Origin: VBDM01 sp035651815
GTDB lineage: Bacteria > Pseudomonadota > Gammaproteobacteria > Burkholderiales > SG8-39
DNA length: 31,752 bases
NCBI GenBank assembly: GCA_035651815.1
Contig: DASRFB010000058.1
Span: 1 to 31,752 of the forward strand
Direction of reading: 5' to 3'
This document shows, one piece after another, positions 7,513 through 14,636 of the stretch; the stretch's first letter is position 1; each line of letters opens with the position of its first letter. Under the pieces are notes generated by a model. The model was not told the origin of the DNA and made no database searches. It worked only from the letters and a program-made list of their open reading frames with translations. The position numbers and the translations under genes were made by a program.

Positions 7513-8511
7513 ATGCGTCGAGCGGCCCTTTTCATGGCGTTGATCGCGGCGGCGGCCTCGTGCCTCGCGCAGGGCGACCCCGCTCGCCTTGCGGCGGCGC
7601 AAAAGGAGGGCTCGGTCACGCTCTACACCAGCTTCGCCGAGCGCGACCTGCCGCCGATCGCCGCGGCGTTCGAGAAGAAGTACGGCATCAAGCTGCGCGT
7701 ATGGCGCTCGGCCTCGGAGAAGGTGCTGCAGCGCACCCTCGCCGAGGCCGCTGCGCGGCGCTACGAGGTCGACGCGGTGCACTCCTCGGCGATGGAGATG
7801 GAGGCGCTGCACCGCGAGGGGCTGCTCCGGCCGGTCGACTCGCCGCACGCCCGCGACCTGATCGAGGGCGCGGTGCGGCCGCACCGCGAGTGGACCGCGA
7901 GCTACCTCTCGATCTGGGTGCAGGCCTACAACACGCGCCTGGTGAAGAAGGACGAGCTGCCGCGAAGCTTCGAGGACCTGCTCGACCCGCGCTGGAAGGG
8001 GCGCCTGGGCATCGAGTCGCACGTCTGGGACTGGTACTCGAGCGTGATCCTGCGGATGGGCGAGCCGAAGGGCCTCGCGTTCTTCCGCGAGCTCGTGGCG
8101 AAGAACGGCCTCTCGGTGCGCTCGGGCCACACGCTGCTCAACAACCTGGTCGTGGCGGGCGACGTGCCGATGGCGCTCACGATGTACAACTTCATCGCCG
8201 ACGGCGCGAAGCGCAAAGGCGCCGACGTCGACTGGATCGCGCTCGAGCCGCTGATCGGCCGCATGAGCGGCATCGGCGTCATGCGCCGCGCGCCGCACCC
8301 GAACGCGACGCTGCTCTTCCACGAGTGGCTGCTGTCGCCGGAAGGACAGGCGATCCTCGCGTCGCTCGACTACGTGCCGACGAACGCGAAGGTCGCATCG
8401 CCGTTCGCGAAGCGCAAGTTCACGCTGGTCGACCCGGCGTTCGCGCTCGACCACAGCGACAAGTGGGAGAAGTCGTTCGAGGACGTGATCGTGAAAGGGG
8501 CCCGGCGATGA
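7513..8511 (+). CDS. Extracellular solute-binding protein, family 1, orphan (first of tandem pair)
   Basis: A 332-residue periplasmic binding protein. Residues 1-20 are a signal peptide ending in CLAQ, then AAQKEGSVTLYTSFAERDLP. Diagnostic blocks are WVQAYNTRLVKKDELPRSF, LLDPRWKGRLGIE, NGLSVRSGHTLLNNLV and HPNATLLFHEWLLSPEGQ. The start is taken at ATG 7513; GTG 7504 in frame is an alternative, and neither has a strong ribosome site. The gene overlaps the next one by ATGA at 8508-8511. Both are paralogues of the protein at 4829-5860, so the region holds three related receptors. No ABC permease or ATPase lies in the window. The ligand is unknown. Confidence 0.87.
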   Translation: MRRAALFMALIAAAASCLAQGDPARLAAAQKEGSVTLYTSFAERDLPPIAAAFEKKYGIKLRVWRSASEKVLQRTLAEAAARRYEVDAVHSSAMEMEALHREGLLRPVDSPHARDLIEGAVRPHREWTASYLSIWVQAYNTRLVKKDELPRSFEDLLDPRWKGRLGIESHVWDWYSSVILRMGEPKGLAFFRELVAKNGLSVRSGHTLLNNLVVAGDVPMALTMYNFIADGAKRKGADVDWIALEPLIGRMSGIGVMRRAPHPNATLLFHEWLLSPEGQAILASLDYVPTNAKVASPFAKRKFTLVDPAFALDHSDKWEKSFEDVIVKGARR

Positions 8512-9542
8512 GGCGCGGCTGGCCGGCGCTGGCGCTCGCTGCGGCTCTCGCCGCACCGACCGCGCATCCGCAGTCGCCGCAGGAGCTCGCGACCTACGCC
8601 GGCCCGGACCGGGAAGCACGCCTGATCGAAGGCGCGAAGAAGGAAGGCGCGCTCGTCTTCTACACCACCTTCCCGCCGCAGTACGCCGACCAGCTGCTCG
8701 ACCCGTTCCGCGCGCGCACCGGGATCAAGGTGAGCGTCTGGCGCGCTCGCTCGGAGCTCGTTCTCTCGCGCGTGCTCTCCGAGGCGCGCGCGGGCTCGCC
8801 CGGCGCCGACGTGATCACCGTCATCGCGACCGCGACCGAGGCGATGCGGCGCGAGAACCTGCTGCAGGAGGTGCGCTCGCCGCATCACGCCGAGCTGCAC
8901 GCTTCCGCCGTGCCGGCGCACCGGCAGTGGGTCGCGCAGCTCGACCACGTGTTCGTCCACGCCTACAACACCGACAAGGTGAAGAAGGCGGAGCTGCCGC
9001 GCGCCTGGCGCGACCTGCTCGATCCGAAATGGAAAGGCAGGCTCGCGATCGAGGGCGACGACCACGAATGGCTGTCGTCGGTGATCGAGGACCTGGGCGA
9101 GAAGGAGGGCGTCGCGTTCTTCCGCGAGCTCATCGCGAAGAACGGGCTCTCGGTGCGGAGCGGCCATCCGCTGCTCACCAACCTCGTCGCCTCGGGCGAG
9201 GTGCCGCTCGCGCTCACGGTCTACGAGTACAGCGTCGAGCAGGCGAAGAAGAAAGGCTCGCCGATCGACTGGTTCGTGATCGGGCGGGCCGTGAGCATCC
9301 CGAACGCGATCGCGATACCGAAGAAGGCGCAGCACCCGCACGCGGCGCTGCTGCTCTACGACTGGCTGCTGAGCCCCGAGGGGCAGCGGATCCTCGCGAA
9401 GATCGGCTACGTCCCGACCAGCACGAAGGTGGAGTCGCCCGTGGAAGGCGTGACGCTGAAGTACCTCGATTCGTCGAAGCTGGTCGACGAGCAGGAAAAG
9501 TCGACGAGGCGGTTTCAGCAGCTGATCCTGCAGGGGCGCTGA
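8508..9542 (+). CDS. Extracellular solute-binding protein, family 1, orphan (second of tandem pair)
   Basis: A 344-residue paralogue of the preceding gene, translationally coupled through an ATGA overlap. It has a signal peptide of about 22 residues ending in AHPQ, then EARLIEGAKKEGALVFYTTF. Shared blocks with its neighbour include VFVHAYNTDKVKKAELPRAW, LLDPKWKGRLAIEG and NGLSVRSGHPLLTNLV. The tandem arrangement indicates local duplication followed by divergence, probably giving two ligand specificities. Regions facing the binding cleft, such as TFPPQYADQ and VIGRAVSIPNAIA, differ from the first copy. The gene ends 50 bases before the convergent luciferase-like monooxygenase gene, with two hairpins between them. 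Confidence 0.87.
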   Translation: MRRGWPALALAAALAAPTAHPQSPQELATYAGPDREARLIEGAKKEGALVFYTTFPPQYADQLLDPFRARTGIKVSVWRARSELVLSRVLSEARAGSPGADVITVIATATEAMRRENLLQEVRSPHHAELHASAVPAHRQWVAQLDHVFVHAYNTDKVKKAELPRAWRDLLDPKWKGRLAIEGDDHEWLSSVIEDLGEKEGVAFFRELIAKNGLSVRSGHPLLTNLVASGEVPLALTVYEYSVEQAKKKGSPIDWFVIGRAVSIPNAIAIPKKAQHPHAALLLYDWLLSPEGQRILAKIGYVPTSTKVESPVEGVTLKYLDSSKLVDEQEKSTRRFQQLILQGR

Positions 9543-9549
9543 CCACCCC

Positions 9550-9584
9550 GCCGCTTCGCGGCACCCCTCCTCTTCGAGGAGGGG
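9550..9584. repeat. Two tandem hairpins between convergent genes (REP-like palindromes)
   Basis: The first hairpin is GCCGC-TTC-GCGGC at 9550-9562. The second is CCCCTCCTC-TTC-GAGGAGGGG at 9564-9584, a perfect 9-bp stem. There is no U-tract on the 3' side in either direction (AAATAAAA follows on the plus strand), so these are not classical intrinsic terminators. A very similar palindrome occurs at 24703-24725, which supports a dispersed extragenic repeat that may still slow convergent transcription. Confidence 0.6.
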
Positions 9585-9592
9585 AAATAAAA

Positions 9593-10762
9593 TCAGGCGG
9601 CCTTGGCGGCGGGCCGCCGCGCGTTGAGGCGCGGCAGCACCTCCTTCGCGACCAGCGTGATCTGCTCCATCGCCTCGGCGTGCGTGAGGTGCCCGGCGTG
9701 GCCCATCATCAGGAAGTGGCCGAGGCCGCCGATGTTGTCGATGAACTCGGCGAGCTGGCCGTAGACGTCGTCGGGCGTGCCGACGAACATGATGCCCGCC
9801 TTCACCAGGTCCTCGATCGCGCCGTGGTGCGTGTCGACGAACTTGCCGTCGCGCGTGGTGGTGCCGCGCGCGCCGCGCGCCTTGATCATGCGCATCGCGT
9901 CGCCGACCGAGAAGTAGCCGGGCGGCGTGCCGAAGGGCTCGGCGACGCGTCCCGAGGAGCGCAGGTACCCGACCATCACCTCGGCGCGGCGCATCGCCTC
10001 CTTGCGGTCCTGCGCGATCGCGACGATGCCGAGGTAGGAGAAGCGGTCCTCGGCGGGCGCGGGCCGTCCGAGGTCGGCGCACGCCTTGCGGTAGTGATCG
10101 AAGAGCTGCCGCGTCTGGAAGCCCGAGAGGAAGGTCCCGAGCACGTAGCCGCGCTCGGCGATCTCGCGGATGTTCTGCGGCGCGCGCCCCGTGATCCACA
10201 CCGGCGGGTGCGGCTGCTGGTACACGCGCGGCCAGACGTTGACGTTGCGGTACTGGAAATGCTCGCCCTGCCAGTCGAACGGGCCGTCGATCGACGTCAT
10301 CGCCTTGAGGATGAGGTCGTGCGCCTCCCAGAAGCGGTCCATCTGCCCGACCGCCGAGCGCACCGAGAGCGGCACCTCGTAGGGCACGCCGCGGACGAGC
10401 CCCATCTCGAGGCGCCCGCGCGAGATGACGTCGATCATCGCGAACTCCTCGGCGACGCGCACCGGGTCGAGGCGGTTCGCGATCGGGTAGCCGAGGGTGA
10501 GCAGCCGTGCGCGCTTGGTCTGGCGCGCGAGGATCGCGAGCGGCACGGCGGCGACCGGGCAGCAGCAGGTCGCGGTCGCGTGGTGCTCGTTGATCATGAT
10601 GTCGAGCCCGAGCTCGTCGGCGAGCAGCCACTCGTCGAGGCGGTCGTGATAGTTCTGCGCCATCACCTTCGGGTCCATGGCGCGGCTCGCGAGGTTCACC
10701 CGGATCGACGGGTTCTCCCACGCGTCGGGATACGGCTGCTCCGAGAACTGGTAGATCCTCAT
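9593..10762 (-). CDS. LLM-class flavin-dependent oxidoreductase (luciferase-like monooxygenase)
   Basis: A 389-residue cytoplasmic TIM-barrel flavoprotein. Bacterial luciferase-family signs are INEHHATATCCCPVAAVPLAILARQT, followed by LLTLGYPIANRLDPVRVAEEFAMIDVISRGRLEMGLVRG, the usual F420/FMN-barrel strand order. Enzymes of this family use reduced flavin and O2 to attack sulfonates, chelators, heterocycles or long-chain carbonyl compounds. The ATG at 10762 overlaps the stop of the upstream alpha/beta hydrolase (ATGA), so the two are coupled. Together with the Bug receptor upstream they form a receptor, hydrolase and monooxygenase operon, presumably for one organic substrate. Three consecutive Cys (CCC) in the cofactor-proximal strand are unusual. 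No flavin reductase gene is visible nearby. Confidence 0.88.
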   Translation of the reverse strand: MRIYQFSEQPYPDAWENPSIRVNLASRAMDPKVMAQNYHDRLDEWLLADELGLDIMINEHHATATCCCPVAAVPLAILARQTKRARLLTLGYPIANRLDPVRVAEEFAMIDVISRGRLEMGLVRGVPYEVPLSVRSAVGQMDRFWEAHDLILKAMTSIDGPFDWQGEHFQYRNVNVWPRVYQQPHPPVWITGRAPQNIREIAERGYVLGTFLSGFQTRQLFDHYRKACADLGRPAPAEDRFSYLGIVAIAQDRKEAMRRAEVMVGYLRSSGRVAEPFGTPPGYFSVGDAMRMIKARGARGTTTRDGKFVDTHHGAIEDLVKAGIMFVGTPDDVYGQLAEFIDNIGGLGHFLMMGHAGHLTHAEAMEQITLVAKEVLPRLNARRPAAKAA

Positions 10763-11568
10763 GGCTGCTTCTCCAGCTGCTTGCCGAGCGCGAACTCGGC
10801 GATCCGGGCGGCGACCGCCTCGGGCTGCTCGATGTGCGGGAAGTGGCCCGCGCCCGCGACCTCCTCGAACACGGCGCCGCGGACCGCCGCGCAGTAGCCG
10901 CGGCCGTAGCCCGCGGGCGCGAAGCGGTCGGCCGCGCCCCACAGAAACAGGGTCGGGATGCGGATGCGGTGCAGCCGGCCGAAGAGCTTCGGGTCGTACA
11001 TGTACGGGTTCCAGGCGAAGAGCGCGGTCGCCTCGCGGTTGCGCGCCATCGCCTGCAATTCCTCGTCGGGCAGCGCCGAGTAGTCGCGCCGCCCGTGCGC
11101 CGGATCGTGGAACGAGACCTCCTCCCACTTCGAGCGCGGCGTGGCGAAGATGTCGACGACGTCGGTGCGGTCGCGCGCGCCGAGCTTGACGCCGACCGCG
11201 CCCAGCATCACGAGGCGCGCGAGCCGCTCGCAGGTCTTGGTCGCGATCGCGGCCGCGAGCCAGCCGCCGAACGAGGCGCCGACCAGCACGACGTCGCGCA
11301 GGTCGAGCTGCTCGAGCAGGTCCAGGTAGAAGTACGACAGGTCGTCGACCGTGGTCATGCCCTTGGCGAGCGCCGAGCGCCCGAAGCCCGGGTGCGCGGG
11401 CGCGATCACCTCGGCGTGCTTCGCCATCGCGTCGACGAAGCGCCCGGCGCCCCAGAAGCCGATGTGCGGATGCAGGAACAGCACCGGCCGGCCGCGGCCG
11501 CGCCGCACGATCTCGATGTCGAGGCCCCCGATCTTCTCGATTACGCTCTCGATGCTCGCGCCTTCCAT
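10759..11568 (-). CDS. Alpha/beta hydrolase
   Basis: A 269-residue cytoplasmic hydrolase with an intact triad: nucleophile Ser99 in VGASFGG, acid Asp214 in WGAADRFAP and base His242 in GAGHFPHIEQP. The oxyanion strand is FLHPHIGFWG. The fold and motif spacing match the epoxide hydrolase, haloperoxidase and C-C hydrolase (MhpC-like) branch, but the exact reaction is not determined. The gene lies one base after the Bug stop codon and overlaps the LLM monooxygenase by 4 bases, so the three genes are one transcription and translation unit. A C-C bond or ester hydrolase working on the product of the flavin monooxygenase is a reasonable inference. Confidence 0.88.
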   Translation of the reverse strand: MEGASIESVIEKIGGLDIEIVRRGRGRPVLFLHPHIGFWGAGRFVDAMAKHAEVIAPAHPGFGRSALAKGMTTVDDLSYFYLDLLEQLDLRDVVLVGASFGGWLAAAIATKTCERLARLVMLGAVGVKLGARDRTDVVDIFATPRSKWEEVSFHDPAHGRRDYSALPDEELQAMARNREATALFAWNPYMYDPKLFGRLHRIRIPTLFLWGAADRFAPAGYGRGYCAAVRGAVFEEVAGAGHFPHIEQPEAVAARIAEFALGKQLEKQP

Positions 11569-11569
11569 T

Positions 11570-12559
11570 TCAATCCACCCGGATGTGCGCCTCGCGGATC
11601 ACCCTGCCCCAGCGCTGGTACTCGCTCGCGAGCATAGCGCGGAACGCCGGATCGCTCATCGGCGCGGGATCGGCGCCCTGCTTCTCGAGCAGCGCGCGCG
11701 TGTCGGGATCCTCGAGCACCGCGCCGATTCCGTCGTGCAGCTTCGCGAGCACCGGCCGCGGCGTCGCGCCCGGCGCGAACACCGCGTTCCAGATGACGAC
11801 GTCGAATCCCGGGAACCCGGACTCGGCGACGGTCGGGATGTCGGGCGTCGCGCTCGAGCGCCGGGCGCCCGTCGTCGCGAGGCCGCGCAGCTTCCCCGAG
11901 CGGATGTGCGGCATCACGGTCGGCGCCGCGGCGAGCATTACGCCGACGCGGCCGCCGAGCACGTCGTTCACGCCCGGCGGCCCGCCCTTGTACGGGACGT
12001 GCACCATGCCGACGCGGGCGACGAGCTTCAGCAGCTCGCCCGCGAGGTGCGCCGGCGAGCCGTTGCCGGCGGAGGCGTAGTACACCTTGCCGTCGCGCGC
12101 CTTCACGTAGTCGAGGAACTCCGCGAAGGTCTTCACCGGCACGACGTCCGGGTTCACGAACAGCAGCAGCGGGTTCACCGTCAGCATCGCGACCGGCGCC
12201 AGGTCCTTCATCGGGTCCCAGCCGAGATGCATCAGGTGCGGGTTGGTGGTGATGTTGGCGTTGCTGCCCATCACCAGGGTGTAGCCGTCGGGCGCCGAGC
12301 GCGCCACCGCCTCGGCGCCGATGTTGCCGTTCGCGCCGACGCGGTTCTCGATCACGACGGGCTGCCCCAGGCGCTCGGCGAGGCGCTGGCCGACGAGGCG
12401 CGCGGCGATATCGGATCCTCCGCCGACCGGGAAGGCGACCACGATCTTGATCGGACGCGAAGGGAAGGACTCCGCCTCGACCGTGCCTTGTACTGTCAGC
12501 ACCAAAAGCAAAAGAACCAGGAACCGGTTCGTCGTTCGGCTGGTTCTGTGCGAAGTCAC
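11570..12559 (-). CDS. Bug-family tripartite tricarboxylate transporter substrate-binding protein
   Basis: A 329-residue periplasmic receptor. Residues 1-30 form the signal peptide ending in VEAES, followed by FPSRPIKIVVAFPVGGGSDIAARLV, the defining first strand of Bug proteins. Other family blocks are VVIENRVGANGNIGAEAVARSAPDGYTLVMGS, HVPYKGGPPGVNDVLGGRV and TPDIPTVAESGFPGF. The start is GTG at 12559 with a modest GAGG upstream. Bugs bind carboxylates and hand them to TctAB membrane proteins, none of which is encoded here. It begins the operon Bug, alpha/beta hydrolase, LLM monooxygenase. The lower-GC nucleotidyltransferase gene ends only 40 bases upstream on the same strand, so read-through from that promoter is possible. 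Confidence 0.92.
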   Translation of the reverse strand: MTSHRTSRTTNRFLVLLLLVLTVQGTVEAESFPSRPIKIVVAFPVGGGSDIAARLVGQRLAERLGQPVVIENRVGANGNIGAEAVARSAPDGYTLVMGSNANITTNPHLMHLGWDPMKDLAPVAMLTVNPLLLFVNPDVVPVKTFAEFLDYVKARDGKVYYASAGNGSPAHLAGELLKLVARVGMVHVPYKGGPPGVNDVLGGRVGVMLAAAPTVMPHIRSGKLRGLATTGARRSSATPDIPTVAESGFPGFDVVIWNAVFAPGATPRPVLAKLHDGIGAVLEDPDTRALLEKQGADPAPMSDPAFRAMLASEYQRWGRVIREAHIRVD

Positions 12560-12599
12560 ATCAGCCTCGAGGCGTAAGGTCTCACGTTTTGACAGGGCA

Positions 12600-13670
12600 C
12601 TACTGCTGGACTTTGAGGACCTCTTCTATTTCGAGATCCGGGGCAGCCTTGGAGAGAGCACGCGAACCCTCCTTGGCCCGAGAACGCCAGCCCTTTCCCC
12701 GAGACACCAGGTCCTGCCACGTTGCACGCAATTCGTCGCCCCTATGATCTTTGAAATAAGCGATCAGTGCCGCCGATTGCAATAGATCCTTTCTCGACTT
12801 GGTGCGGAACGACTCTTCGCGTTCACCCCAGACAACCAGCTTGTGCAAGGCATAGCGCACCGGCAACGGTATATTAACCACCACCGCGCCTTCCTCGCTG
12901 AACACCACGGCCTGAATGGGATGCTCGAGCAGGAATTCCATGAACTTTAGCGGCTGGAGCGCCACGTTCAGGTTTGGCGGCGTAAATGCCTTCTCCCCGT
13001 CGCGCTGCAATGTGGTCAGGAAATCGATCCTGAACTGGGGTTCCTTGGGGTTCAGGTACGTGGCCCCTGCATCGCCGCCGAACGTCGAGATCGGAAGAAA
13101 CCCCATGTCCAGCGATTCCAGGGCCTTGTGGACGTCGACTTGAATTGATGCCGGCAACGCCAGCGAGATGTTCTTTCCCGCGTGCGCAAAATCCACGTCC
13201 TGTGTTCTCGATCCGTCGTGCCAACGTATGCCTAGGACATTCCCGATCGTGAGGAAAGCGTGGGTTCCGATGAGGATGCCGCCGGCATGGAAGAAACCGT
13301 ACTCCGAGAGCCTCCTGATTACCCGGAAATGCCTGGGCAATACGCGTTCACACCCGAGGGCGATAGCGGAACGAGCGAGAGGCTCCAGTGCCTTTGCTGG
13401 ATCGTCTTTGGATCGTTCTATGAGGGCCTTGACCGCGTCGGTATCGGGACCGACATAAAGCTGGCGAACGGTTCCGTCCACATCGCGATACTGGTAATAC
13501 CAATAGAGCCGACCCTTGACGGTTTTCGAAGCAAAGCTCCCGGAAAGATTTGCTATCGAGCGATGCAATTCCTGAGCACGAGCGGATTCGAACAGCTCCG
13601 CGTACGCCGTCTGAGCTGACAAGGACAGCTCTGCGTAGCGCTCTGTTTTCGTTTGCGTGGATGCAGTCAT
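12600..13670 (-). CDS. GSU2403-family nucleotidyltransferase-fold protein (NTP_transf_8-like)
   Basis: A 356-residue protein clearly lower in GC than its neighbours. The N-terminal part contains RLYWYYQYRDVDGTVRQLYV. The catalytic-type core has GILIGTHAF (about 131-139) then TQDVDFA (Asp158 and Asp160), and a possible third carboxylate in FRIDFLT (Asp216). PLPVRYALHKLVVWGERE (about 269-284) is also characteristic of the family. These motifs place it in the DNA polymerase beta-like nucleotidyltransferase superfamily, near AbiEii/MenT-type toxins. No antitoxin gene is adjacent. The ATG at 13670 lies about 12 bases after a TATAAT -10 box and has no Shine-Dalgarno, so the mRNA is probably leaderless or nearly so. 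Whether it is a toxin, a defence protein or a modifying enzyme is not known. Confidence 0.7.
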   Translation of the reverse strand: MTASTQTKTERYAELSLSAQTAYAELFESARAQELHRSIANLSGSFASKTVKGRLYWYYQYRDVDGTVRQLYVGPDTDAVKALIERSKDDPAKALEPLARSAIALGCERVLPRHFRVIRRLSEYGFFHAGGILIGTHAFLTIGNVLGIRWHDGSRTQDVDFAHAGKNISLALPASIQVDVHKALESLDMGFLPISTFGGDAGATYLNPKEPQFRIDFLTTLQRDGEKAFTPPNLNVALQPLKFMEFLLEHPIQAVVFSEEGAVVVNIPLPVRYALHKLVVWGEREESFRTKSRKDLLQSAALIAYFKDHRGDELRATWQDLVSRGKGWRSRAKEGSRALSKAAPDLEIEEVLKVQQ

Positions 13671-13681
13671 AGTTATACTAC

Positions 13682-13710
13682 ATTATATCGATATGTAGTA
13701 TAAAGAGCAA
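13682..13710 (-). promoter_or_regulatory. Leftward sigma70-type promoter of the nucleotidyltransferase gene
   Basis: On the minus strand TTGCTC (13710-13705) is followed after exactly 17 bases by TATAAT (13687-13682). Transcription should begin about 13673-13676, leaving only a few bases before the ATG at 13670. The -10 box lies in the spacer of the first palindrome, and one palindrome arm fills the -35/-10 spacer, so a bound repressor would block the polymerase. Confidence 0.65.
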
Positions 13711-13728
13711 TTTCCGTCTTCTAAGCTA

Positions 13729-13758
13729 TTGATAATTATGTTATACTACAAATAATAA
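13729..13758 (+). promoter_or_regulatory. Rightward promoter-like element facing a missing gene
   Basis: TTGATA at 13729-13734 is followed after 18 bases by TAATAA (13753-13758), or after 17 by ATAATA. The position relative to the second palindrome mirrors the leftward promoter: one arm lies between -35 and -10 and the other just after -10. Downstream there is no plus-strand gene. The next bases run antisense into the 3' end of the carboxylesterase gene, and GC-rich sequence resumes at about 13778. Confidence 0.45.
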
Positions 13759-13784
13759 ATCCGTAGTATAACGTCTTTGGCGCC

Positions 13785-14627
13785 TTAGAGCTTGGCCTGC
13801 AAAAACCGCAGCAGCCTCGGGGCCAGGAACCCGGGCTGGCTTCCGGGCTCGTCGAGCGGGTCGCCGATCCAGAAGTGCGGCGCGCCGGCGAGCACGACCG
13901 GCCGCACGTAATGCCCGGCCTGCTTCAGCGCCTCCAGGAAGACCGCGCTCTGTTCTTTCGGCTCGACAATATCGTCGTCGGTGCCCCAGACGACGAGGAA
14001 CGCGGTCGCGTTGTTGCGCGCCGAGACGTACGAGATCGGCGACGCCTCGAAGTACGGCCGCCGGTCGTCGATCAGCGAGACGCCCAGGAACCGGTCGACG
14101 ATCGGGTCGCGCGGGCGCGCGAGCTGATCGTGGCGCCACTGCGCGACCAGGTCGAAGACGCCGTAGACGACGACCGCGGCGCGCACGCGCGTCGACACGG
14201 CCCCGTGCGGGTCGGCGCGGTTGCCGTCCTTGAAGACCGCGTGATCGCCGGCGAGCGCCACCAGCGACGCGAGGTGCGCCCCCGACGAGTCGCCCATGAG
14301 CGCGATGCGCTCGGGATCGATGCCGAGCTCGGCGGCGTTGGCGCGCGCGTACTGCACCGCCGCGCGCACGTCGTGCACCGCTTCCGGGTACACGCGGGTC
14401 GACGCGCTCGAGAGCCGGTGCGTCACCGCGAGCAGCGCGTAGCCGCGCTCGGCGAGCCAGGGGCCGAAGTGCGCGTAGTTGTCGAGGTTCGCGAGGCGCC
14501 ACCCGCCGCCGTGCACCGCGATCACCGCGGGCACCCGGCCGCCGCCGCGCGGCGCGTACAGGTGCCCCTTCAGCGCCGCGCCGCCGTGGACGGCGTACTC
14601 GATCTCGCGTCGCTCGGTCGCGCTCAC
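13785..14627 (-). CDS. Alpha/beta hydrolase (HSL/carboxylesterase type)
   Basis: A 280-residue cytoplasmic esterase. The oxyanion-hole motif HGGGW is at 39-43, nucleophile Ser114 sits in GDSSGAH, the acid is in WGTDDD (217-219) and the base is His251 in GAPHFW. This set defines the hormone-sensitive-lipase or kynurenine-formamidase-like group. The start is GTG at 14627, preferred because AGGAGAGG precedes it at good spacing. It lies 9 bases after the Bug stop codon, so the two genes form an operon. Ester or amide hydrolysis of the Bug ligand is a reasonable guess but not demonstrated. The stop at 13785 lies only 12 bases from the AT-rich island boundary. Confidence 0.88.
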   Translation of the reverse strand: MSATERREIEYAVHGGAALKGHLYAPRGGGRVPAVIAVHGGGWRLANLDNYAHFGPWLAERGYALLAVTHRLSSASTRVYPEAVHDVRAAVQYARANAAELGIDPERIALMGDSSGAHLASLVALAGDHAVFKDGNRADPHGAVSTRVRAAVVVYGVFDLVAQWRHDQLARPRDPIVDRFLGVSLIDDRRPYFEASPISYVSARNNATAFLVVWGTDDDIVEPKEQSAVFLEALKQAGHYVRPVVLAGAPHFWIGDPLDEPGSQPGFLAPRLLRFLQAKL

Positions 14628-14636
14628 GGTCCTCTC

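Larger units (their letters stand above)
13672..13772. promoter_or_regulatory. Two 33-bp interrupted palindromes: probable operators
   Basis: The half-site GTTATACTACA occurs at 13672-13682 and 13740-13750 (identical, 11 of 11). Its reverse complement occurs at 13694-13704 (10 of 11) and 13762-13772 (10 of 11). Each palindrome has 11-bp arms and an 11-bp AT-rich spacer, and the two copies are offset by 68 bp. Four half-sites of this length in 101 bp cannot be chance. Their placement over two divergent -35/-10 pairs suggests operators for an autoregulator of the island. Confidence 0.75.

Noticed and set aside
4829..9542. Iron-uptake system made of the three family-1 receptors
   Set aside because: No FbpB/FbpC-type permease or ATPase is present, and the genes are coupled to an amidohydrolase and a cupin, so an iron role is not supported.
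8370..10721. Long minus-strand open frame across the tandem receptors and the LLM gene
   Set aside because: Low-complexity Arg/Ala sequence without motifs; it overlaps two well-supported genes in other frames.
12600..13784. Transposon or integron carrying the low-GC gene
   Set aside because: No transposase, integrase, terminal inverted repeats flanking both ends, or target-site duplication could be seen; the palindromes lie only on one side and look like operators.
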